Position numbers and translations under genes: made by a program. Below the pieces are notes generated by a model, which saw nothing but the letters and a program-made list of their open reading frames with translations, was not told where the DNA came from and searched no databases. Shown one piece after another: positions 55,842 to 64,000 of a stretch of 64,000 nucleotides of DNA. How positions within the stretch are numbered: position 1 is the first letter of the stretch; every line of letters begins with the position of its first letter. Location of the stretch: assembly GCA_036417435.1 (NCBI GenBank), contig CM070909.1:12990597-13054596 (forward strand), in the 5' to 3' direction. The stretch is from Inia geoffrensis (lineage: Eukaryota; Chordata; Mammalia; Artiodactyla; Iniidae).

Positions 55842-56117
55842 TAAGTGCAAAACCCATGGAGGGCAATGTAGATCTGAGAGGGCTTTACTCAGAGCAGTTG
55901 ACTACCAAAGAGAAAGCATTGAGAGAGAAGACCGAGGTCCGAGCCTGAACCTTAGGCTACAATTACATTTAGAGTTGGCAAATGAAATATCGACTAAGAT
56001 GAGATAAACATAATCAGAGCAGAGTTGGGGCAGTGTATATCACTCAAAGGTAGAGGGGCATTAACTATTCAGCAGTGGGGACAGCTCTGCGGAGGTCAAC
56101 ATGAGGGGATTAAAAAA

Positions 56118-56829
56118 AAGCTATGGTAGAGCCACTGTGGAGAGCAGTATGGAGGTTCCTTAAAAAAACAAAAATAGAGCTACCATATGATCCAGCAATC
56201 CCACTCCTGGGCATATATCCAGAGAAAACTCTAATTCGAAAATGTACATGTACCCCAATGTTCATTGCAGCACTATTTGCAATAGCCAGGACATGTCCAT
56301 CGACAGAGGAATGGATAAAGGAGATGCGGCACATGTATACAATGGAATATTACTCAGCCATAAAAATGAATTGAAATAGTGCCATTTGCAGCAACCTGGA
56401 TGGACATAGAGAATGTCATTGTCACTGAGTGAAGTAAGTCAGACAGAGAAAGACAAATATCATGATATTGCTTACATGTGGAATCTAAAAAAAATGGTAC
56501 AAATGAACTTATTTACAAAACAGAAATAGAGTCACAGGTGTAGAAAACAAACATGTTTACCAAGGGGGAAGTGGGGAGAGGGATAAATTGGGAGATTGGG
56601 ATTGGGATTGATATATACACAATACTATATATAAAATAGATAACTCATAAGGACCTACTGTATAGTTCAGGGAACTCTACTCAATACTCTGTAATGGCCT
56701 ATATGGGAAAAGAATCTAAAAAAGAGTGGATATATGTATATGTATAACTGATTCACTTTGCTGTACACCTGAATCTAGCACAACATTGTAAATCAACTAG
56801 GCTCTGATAAAAATTAAATAAAAAAATAA
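56118..56829 (+). mobile_element. L1 ORF2 end and 3' UTR
   Basis: The ORF2 C-terminal segment (frame 56123-56371: [20 protein letters not shown]) leads into the 3' UTR (AAGGACCTACTGTATAG, CTGATTCACTTTGCTGTAC) and an AAATAAAAAAATAAAA tail. It is 5'-truncated; the frame lacks the RT domain, so it is non-functional. Confidence 0.93.
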
Positions 56830-58085
56830 AATGTGCATATTTCAAGTTGAAAAAATAAAAGAAAGAAAAGGCTGTGGAAGGGGTCTCATTAGCTAAGGAG
56901 CCCTCTGGTCCTGAGACTTCTTGGTCGACGACTGGATGACCATGTCTTGAATATCACAGAAAGTCCCCCAAATTTGGTGGGAAATTGGGTTAGATGAATG
57001 GTTTTCAACTAGGATGTTTCAAAGTGTTGTTATTGATGGTAACAAAGTATCTAAGTTTATAAATGAGTTGTTTTTTTATAATAATGAATCAAAGCACATT
57101 AATTTATCCAAGTAATAATTTTGTAGTCACTGACTTGCATTTAGGTAGGTTTCCTTGAATGGGAAATAAAGGTAATTTAGCCAAAAGGTAGCTTACCTGG
57201 GAATTGGACATATCTCCCAGCCTGTGACATGCCCACCAATATTGGTGGCTCATACAAGTATCAGGAACACTGGTGTGTATGCTTGAAAAATGCTGGGTGG
57301 TTTCAATGAACTACAGTTTCTTTTGTGACTTAATATTTCTATAATACTGTGATTTAACAATTGGAGGTCATAGGTGGTGAGCTTCTGGATGGTGAAGATC
57401 ATGTATTGTATCCTTGCATTTGTATCCCTCCCAAGATCTGTTACACTGGTAAGTACTTAATAATTTTGTATATGAATAAACTGATGGAGGCCTTCAGCAA
57501 TGCAGTACAGTTTCTATAGAACAGGAAGAATTTTTTAGCAACCAGTCAAAAAGATGATGAAGAGATCAGAAAGTAGAAGTAAAATTGATGGGTGTGGCTT
57601 TTGTAATAGCTTCATATCTGTGAATGGTCATTGCATGAAGACATATATCTGTGCTTTGATAAGAGTGACTTAGGTTGGTTATAACAAAGTCTTAGGTTCG
57701 ATATACCAAAGCCCTTCATGGACGTAAAGGCTAATAGATTCTGAGGGGAGATTGTAAGGAATGATGTGGATGTGGTATCTCTGAAAATGCTTGTAAAATG
57801 AAAGTCCTCTGCACCTGAGGTTCAGCCCTCCTTCTTTCCATTCAATGATACAGCGATACAGACCACCATAGCGAGTGTCTCTCCTTGCATCACGTATTTG
57901 AGTGAATTTTTTATTTGTGAGAATTTTGATATTAACCACTTATTGACCACTCTTAGGGACCAAACTCAGTCTATTATGTCTCCTAGAAAATGAAAATGAC
58001 TCAGTGCATCTGCATTGAACTTTTAACTGTGAATGTCAGGCAGTCAGATGCCATTAGCAAGGAGCGATGAATGTTAGTGAAAGGA
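56830..58085. other. Unassigned sequence, no gene seen
   Basis: A possible L2-like tail lies near 57385-57480. An 86-codon minus-strand frame (57679-57939) is repeat-free but lacks an ATG. No repeat family is otherwise recognised. Confidence 0.35.
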
Positions 58086-58089
58086 GATG

Positions 58090-58132
58090 GTGTGTGTATG
58101 GGTGTGTGTGCGTGTGTGTGTGTGTGTGTGTG
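58090..58132. repeat. (TG)n microsatellite
   Basis: Interrupted TG repeat, about 21 units. Confidence 0.95.
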
Positions 58133-58965
58133 ATTATTTCAGCCCTCCTTCCATTCAGAGGGAAAACGTGCTTCCTCTTTTGTGTAAGAGGACCCAGCAT
58201 CACTGCTCATTGTGAACTGTAAGTTATAGTTTCCATCCAAATACAGCAGGAATGGAAATCATGAACTTGAATACATTATATTTCACATTGCCCAATTCTC
58301 TCTTGCCCTGCTCTCTGTTTACATTCATCCATTTATATATAACCTTGTATTGTGGTTAGACATTTATTATAAGCATTGCTGGAGCCTCAAACAATGGTTA
58401 TCTTCACTTGACAGGTGATGCTTTGTTGAGAAAGGGCCAGAGGAACTTGAACACAAATTCTCTCCCTCCTCCCACTTGGCTTCAGTCTGGACTTTCTCTC
58501 CTCTTTCCTTCTGTCAGCTTCCTGCTCTCTCATTTCCATCCCACTGCCTCTCCCGAATTCATATTCAAAGATGCTTTCAACATAACACAACTACTGCCAG
58601 AGCTGATTATAATTGCTCATGGATTCTGTTACATGACATAAATTTTCTTCTAGTTTGAAGATTTCAAATTGACCTATGAGAGGTAAAAAGAATTAATGTG
58701 ATAATTTTTCCCAGCCTCCCGCCCTCCCTCCTCAGTTTCAATTGAGAGGAACAATTTTTTTTCCTTCTTGGGTCTGTCTATTTTTATTCCCTGTCCCTGC
58801 ACCCTTATTTAAACCTAAAATATTGAGGAACTCCATTTCAAACTCAGCATTCATTAGCAGAAACTACAGTTCAGTTCAGTACAGGTGGATGCAAATTCCT
58901 AGGATTCCTTAGGGGCCAGAAACAATGAGATGCATAGGTTAATGTGGGGAGAAAAATGATAATAT
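58133..58965. other. Unassigned sequence, no gene seen
   Basis: No repeat or gene recognised; two overlapping frames at 58408-58658 are unsupported. Confidence 0.3.
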
Positions 58966-58975
58966 GCACTGATTT

Positions 58976-59563
58976 TTAATTTTTTTTAGTTGAAGTATAG
59001 TTAATTTACAATGTTGTGTTAGTTTCAAATGCACAGCAAAATGATACAGTTATACATATATATGTATATACATATATATATTCTTTTTCAGATTCTTTTC
59101 CATTATAGGTTATTACAAGATATTGAGTATAGTTCCCTGTGCTATACAGCAGGTCCTTGTTGTTTACCTATTTTATATATAGTAGTGTGTATATGTTAAT
59201 CTCAACCTCCTAATTTATCTCTCCCCACCTCCTTTACTCTTTGGTACCCATAGGTTTGTTTTCTATGTTTATGAATCTATTTCTGTTTTGTAAATAAGTT
59301 CATTTGTATCATTTTTTTAGATTCCACAAATAAGTGATATCATATATTTGTCTTTCTCTGTTTGACTTACTTCACATAATATGATAATCTTTAGATCCAT
59401 CTATGTTGCTGTAAATGGCATTATTTCATTCTTTTTTATGGCTGAGTAATATTCCATTGTGAGTGTGTGTGTGTATGTGTGTGTGTGTGTGTATGTGTGT
59501 GTGTATACATATACCACATTTTCTTTATCCATTCATCTGTTGATGGACATTTAGGTTGATTAA
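58976..59563 (-). mobile_element. L1 3' end with ORF2 C-terminus
   Basis: AATTTACAATGTTGTGTTAG, CTGTGCTATACAGCAGGTCC, AATAAGTTCATTTGTATC and GAGTAATATTCCATTGTGAG are complement L1 3' sequence. A (TG)n tract at 59462-59504 has grown where other copies have a short TATATA stretch. A likely duplication, GCACTGATTT at 58966-58975 and GCACTGGTTT at 59564-59573, differs at one base. Confidence 0.9.
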
Positions 59564-59724
59564 GCACTGGTTTGAATGCTTTGTGGACTTAAGGCATAGT
59601 CGTGTGAGAGGGAGAAAGTGTGAATTTTGGAAACAATCCAGGACAGTCTCCTAGGTCATCAGGATTCAGTGGTGGCCTGTGCCTGGTGTAGATTCCAAGG
59701 AAGATAGGAAGTTACAGGTGTAAG

Positions 59725-59950
59725 AATGGAAACTTTCAATCAGGCTGCCTATGTTCAACTTCTAGCTGCAGATCTTACTAGCTGCTTGATTTGAGGCATG
59801 ACCCTTGCTGATCTAAGCGGTTTCCTATAAAATAGAGAAGGTAACAGTTCCTATCCAACATGGCTTGAGGGAGAAACTAGAAAATGCTTATAAAAACATT
59901 CAGCACAGTGCCTGGCATATAGAAAGTAATTGGTAAGTAGTAGCAATCGT
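59725..59950 (+). repeat. MIR SINE
   Basis: AACTTCTAGCTGCAGATCTT, AAATAGAGAAGGTAACAGTT and CAGTGCCTGGCATATAGAAA follow MIR in sense orientation. Confidence 0.8.
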
Positions 59951-60190
59951 TATGTGTTGTCCCTTTATTAATGTCTACCCATAATCAGCACATTATTTTT
60001 TCAACTATCTCTGTGAGAAATTCTTAGTTCATGCAAATGATGTTCAAAACCAATCAGCCTTAGAAAAAAGGAGTAAAGTCCCTTTGACAATCCCAATAAT
60101 TCTGGGTTGGTATCCATTTATTGTCTTCTACATTGTCCAAGACTTTAATCTGCTGTTGATTTGCCTCAGTTATATCCTAGTTGTGAGATT

Positions 60191-60348
60191 ATCTCTCCCT
60201 ATCTATCTATCATCTATTTATCTATCATCTATCTATCATCTATCATCTATCTATCATCTATCATCCATCTATCTATCTATCATCTATCTATCATCTATCT
60301 ATCATCTATCTATCTATCTATCATCTATCTATCTATCATCTATCTATC

Positions 60349-60399
<51 letters not shown>

Positions 60400-60409
60400 A
60401 TCTATCTTT
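60191..60409. repeat. (ATCT)n compound microsatellite, about 220 bp
   Basis: CTAT units alternate with CATC interruptions, giving blocks of CTATCTATCATCTAT; the last block is about 11 uninterrupted units. The tyrosine-, leucine- and serine-rich open frames over it are artefacts of the repeat. Confidence 0.97.
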
Positions 60410-60900
60410 CTGATGCCTATCATACATAACATGATGGTGAGTGAAATTTTTCCCATTGCTTTGGAATTTGTATCTGGGACGCAAAGTCTCCCAGGTGTCA
60501 GGATTTTACGGCAGAAGGCTGGGGAGGTGAGATGTGATGCACAGGTCTGAGAGCTGGAGGACCCAGGCATGGATGAGGTCAAGCCTGAGCTGCATCTACA
60601 ATATCAAAGGGTTGTGCAGCCAAGAGGCTCCCAGGACACTCTGAAGGACGCACACATGTGTCCCAGGAGAGACAGCCCTCAGCTAGAAGCTGGCTGCATG
60701 GAGGGCTTCCATGGCCCATCTGTGGAAGGTAGGGAAGCATCCACAAGCAGCAGTGACCACGACAGTGGCCCAGCCACGTAGAGACACTTGTCCTCTTCTC
60801 TCTCCTTTCTCCCCATCCCACCATTCCTGGAAGAGTCAGATTTGCAGAGCTGGGGCACAGGAGGTGTCTCAGAGTCAGATCACAGTCCCAGGTCCCAGCC
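60410..60900. other. Unassigned sequence, no gene seen
   Basis: Overlapping frames on both strands at 60569-60824 are unsupported. No repeat family is recognised. Confidence 0.3.
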
Positions 60901-61324
60901 TGTTATGGATTGAATTGCGTCTCCCCAAAAGATATGTTGAAATCCTAAACCCCAGTACCTCAGAATGTGATCTTATTTGGAGATAAGATCTTCACAGAGG
61001 TAAACAAGTTAAAATGAAGTCATTAGGGTGGCTCTGATAATATCAATACAACCAGTGTCTTGTAAAAAGGGGAAATTTGGACACAGACATCCACGGAGGG
61101 AGGACGATGTGAGGAGACACAGGAATAATGTCATGTGAAGATGGAGTTAGGCTCTGCAAGCTAAGAACACTGGGGCTACCAAAAGCTGACAGACAGAGCA
61201 CGGCCCTCTGCACACCTTGATTTTGGATTTATAGGCTCCAGAACTGTGAGAGAATACATTTCTGTTGTTCTAAGCCACACAGTTCATGGTACTTAGTTAT
61301 GATGGACCTAGGAAATTAAGACAC
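60901..61324 (+). repeat. MLT1/MST-type solo LTR (ERVL-MaLR)
   Basis: It begins TGTTATGGATTGAATTG and ends GAAATTAAGACACA (TG...CA). TCCAGAACTGTGAGAGAATA, ATTTCTGTTGTTCTAAGCC and TTGATTTTGGATTTATAGGC are family blocks. It is in sense orientation, about 424 bp, without internal retroviral sequence. Confidence 0.92.
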
Positions 61325-62529
61325 AGCTCAAAGCTGTACTGAAGGGAGGGAAAGGAGGCATGATTTAAAACCACTGAAACTTTAACCTGGGCTGTACTTT
61401 AAGAGCCAAAAATGACCAGAAAATTATGGAATCTGCCCACGATCTTGATGAAGGATGTGCTATGTATTAGGAAAAGGAAGTTCTACAGAGCATAGGTGGA
61501 AGCAGTGACTGGAAAAAATACAATTATTTTGTGAACACACCCCACTGAGTTCTGACTGCTCAATAAACCAGTACCACACAGATTCCAACATTCTCTGACC
61601 ACCAGACGCTTGGGAACTTTGCCAGGATGTCTCTCAGGCTGTGTGCTGGTTGTCATGACAATGATGGTAAGTAACAATCCTGTAACTTCCCCAGCTTATA
61701 GAATAGGACCGGTAGTGTCTCTAAATGCTCTAATCACTAATATTTTGTGATTAAATCTGATGTTTAATGATGAGCTTTCAGGACTGTAAATCTCTGAAGT
61801 CAGAAGGTGCTCCAAGGGCAATCATGATCTCCCTCAATGGAAGAGCTACTTCATTGGCAGCTTAGAGGAAAGACCCTTTTCCACATCTTGCTTTTGCCTC
61901 TAGATTAGTATCAGGGTTTCCATACCCAAGAGAATCTCTACCACAGTCTAATTCCAAGTGGGCTCCATCAAGCTTTACTGGACTTTGTTCCTCATCTCCC
62001 GTATATCCCACTGAGCTGCCCCACTAATTTTATGTGCAATCCCAAGAGAGTAGAGGCTGCAAGCTGAGTTTCTGAGGTGGACGGCCACATAGGGTTTCTT
62101 TCCTTCTCCCTCCTGAAGACTGAAGGTAGGGAGCGAAGAATTTTGACAGGCTGGGAACTTAGTCATGTTCATCCTGGTGGACCAGGGGCTTATGGCTGCA
62201 ATGAGCAAGTCCTCCCTTGCGGGACAGCAAAGGCATCTCCATCCTCACCTTCTGGGGGATGGATTTACTTAGTTATTTTCCTTCTTCTTTGATAAACTAG
62301 ACAGTTCTTACTTGTCTGCCTGGGCATGGCCAGCATTCATGTTTTTGGAAATGGTGGCAGCCCTAGGAGAGGGGGTACTGAAGGAGGAGATTAACAGGAT
62401 GGTAGGGATGGCTGGGGTAGACGGGAGGAGACATCAGCCTGGGCCCATCATGGTGTTGTGGTCCCCAGGATACAAGGGGATGTTCTGGGGAGTCTAAGCA
62501 GGTGAAAGGGAGTGCTCCTCCTTATGTCT
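61325..62529. other. Unassigned sequence, no gene seen
   Basis: About 1.2 kb with no recognised repeat or gene. Confidence 0.35.
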
Positions 62530-62656
62530 GTCCCCCGCTTTTATTTTTGGGCTGTGCCACTCGGCATGTGGGGTCTTAGTTCCCCAACTGGGGATCGAAC
62601 TTGCGTCCCTTGCAGTGGAAGCACGGAGTCTTAACCACTGGACAGCCAGGGAAGTC
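62530..62656 (-). mobile_element. CHR-1-like SINE, short
   Basis: GGCTGTGCCACTCGGCATG, GGGGATCGAACTTGCGTCC (complement of the B box) and TTAACCACTGGACAGCCAGG (complement of the head) give a CHR-1 copy in reverse with a short T-rich tail. TCTGTCC near both ends may be its duplication. Confidence 0.9.
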
Positions 62657-62929
62657 TCTGTCCATTTTTAGTACTTTTCTCCTGGCACCCCAGGTACTTT
62701 TGGTGGGAAACAAAATTTCTCCTCCTTGATACCCGACACTCCTCCTCACTGCAGTTGGGCCCTTGATGTTGATGCTGGGACATTTATTCATGCTCATTAG
62801 TTGCATCTGCTGGGGAAAGAGGAGGAAAGGAAAGATGGGCTCCAGGGTTAAGAAGGTCCATATCCATTGCTACATGCTTATGTCTCTACCATACTAGTAA
62901 AATCCTCTTGGCTCACTCTTCCTCTCTAG

Positions 62930-63530
62930 CTCTGCTCTCTCTCTCTCGTTCCTCTCTCTCACCCTTTATATAGTGGACACTACTGACCATTATCCCTTTC
63001 CTAAACCCAATTCCCTTGACTTCTAGGATTCCACACTTGTCTGCTTTTACTGTCATCTCTTGGGCTACTCCTTTTCCATTTCCTTCCCCTACCTGTCCCT
63101 TAAATGCTGGTGTTTCTTGAGGCTTGTTCTTAGCTTTCTGTCGTTCTTGAGTTATTTCATTCATTTCTTTATTGATGACTTTCAAACCTATATTTCCAGT
63201 CCAGGCACTGTTTCCTGAGCTCCAGGCTCAGAAATGTCACTTCTTAGTAGAGAGTTATCTTCCTCTGAACATCTTGCAGACACTTCAAATAGGAAGCATC
63301 TAAAGTGCTCTATTCATTCGCAGTCCCCAAAGAACTCCCTTGCTTCTATAGCCCCACAGTCTACCAGTTGGCAATAAATAAATAAAGCACAGAAGTCTTT
63401 CTTAAGTCCATCCTCTACCTCACACCACATCCAAGCAATCACCAAGTCCTAATAATGTCACCATCTAAGTAGACCTTGGCTCCATCTCTCTTACTCCACT
63501 GTCATAGTCCAGATCACCACTATCTAGCCT
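62930..63530 (+). repeat. L2 LINE fragment
   Basis: TATTGATGACTTTCAAACCT, CCTGAGCTCCAGGCTCAGA, CACACCACATCCAAGCAATC and CACTGTCATAGTCCAGATC match, in order, the part of L2 upstream of its 3' end. Confidence 0.7.
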
Positions 63531-63679
63531 TCAAGGGCAGGTGCAGAACATGTGCATTCTCTGTGCAGGCTAGTTTTTCAGCATGGTTTAAGTATAAATC
63601 TATTGTTTATTTAGAGGGAAATCTCAAAGAAGGAACACTGTTAAAGGAGCACTCAAACTATCTTCCATTACAGGGCCAG

Positions 63680-63870
63680 TAGGCTGGCTACCTGTTTAGT
63701 AAATAAAGTTTTATTGGAACACAGCCATGCCCTTTTGTTTATGTGTTGTCCCTGACTGCTTTCACAAAGTAACAGCAGTTTGGTGGTTGCAACAAACCAT
63801 ATCTAGCCATCAAAGCCCCAAATACTTACTATCTGGCTCTTTACATAAAATACTTGCTGATCCCTCTTCT
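63680..63870 (+). mobile_element. hAT-type DNA transposon remnant
   Basis: AATAAAGTTTTATTGGAACA, CAGCCATGCCCTTTTGTTT, TTTCACAAAGTAACAGC and TACTATCTGGCTCTTTAC, ending TGCTGATCCCT, match one end of a mammal-wide non-autonomous DNA transposon. The name of the family is not certain. It is diverged and non-coding. Confidence 0.6.
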
Positions 63871-64000
63871 ACTATTCTCAACAATTCAGCTCTCACCCTG
63901 CACTTGCATACTTCCATATGAAATAATTTAGAAATCATCTGTTGTAAGTCGACCATTTCCCTTGGTAGGATTCAAAGGGATGGTTCAGGTAGGGAGGTAT

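Noticed and set aside
60084..60550. Tyrosine/leucine/serine-rich frames of 109 and 129 codons
   Set aside because: They are frames of the (ATCT)n microsatellite.

Overview
The window is mammalian nuclear DNA and almost certainly cetacean (dolphin or whale; hippopotamus is the nearest alternative). The evidence is the repeat content. There are about nine copies of a tRNA-derived SINE of the CHR-2 type (head GCTTCCCTGGTGGCGCAGTG, poly-A tail) and about seven of the related CHR-1 type (head GACTTCCCTGGTGGTCCAG, B box GGTTCGATCCC). Many carry perfect target-site duplications, so these families were recently active. L1 3' ends of the cetartiodactyl type are also present. I see no Alu, no pig PRE-1 and no BovB/Bov-tA of the ruminant kind. 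Older mammal-wide repeats (MIR, L2, MER5A, MER20, MLT1, old L1M) form the background.

I recognise no functional protein-coding gene, no exon series and no structural RNA gene. The open reading frames are translations of SINEs and L1, simple-repeat frames, or isolated frames with no supporting structure. The window reads as intergenic DNA or the inside of a very large intron.

Layout. 1-3.6 kb: mostly old sequence with a MIR and a CHR-2. 3.6-7.5 kb: a pile of L1 3' ends and SINEs next to a full-length MER20. 9.1-12.7 kb: pyrimidine-rich old L1 sequence, all antisense, including two diverged copies of the same L1 3' region. 12.7-14 kb: a 166-bp tandem duplication and three clustered p53-type half-sites. 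15.5-21.1 kb: the most complex block. One old repeat was split by an antisense L1 that itself carries a sense L1 3' end, and again by a 3-kb sense L1 with a dead ORF2; CHR-2 SINEs then landed in that L1 and in the old repeat. 21.5-22.2 kb: a probable solitary retroviral LTR. 22.5-28.9 kb: mostly low-repeat sequence with a few SINEs and L1 ends. 29-33.7 kb: L1 3' end, MLT1 and CHR-1 copies. 33.7-39.5 kb: the lowest repeat density, with several AT-rich patches that look like conserved non-coding elements. 39.5-44.5 kb: MLT1, MIR, SINEs and a 3'-truncated L1. 44.5-64 kb: L2, MIR, MER5A, MLT1, two more L1 3' ends, a mariner end, an (ATCT)n microsatellite and a hAT-like remnant.

Nothing here amounts to a new gene system. 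The observations most worth checking are the p53 half-site cluster at 13500-13539, a 22-bp stretch of flanking unique DNA found inside an L1 3' UTR, the nested and inverted L1 structure at 15564-17411, loss of one catalytic aspartate in the L1 reverse transcriptase, and candidate conserved non-coding elements between 34 and 39 kb. All family names were assigned by eye from remembered consensus features. Edges of old repeats are approximate; edges with target-site duplications are exact.
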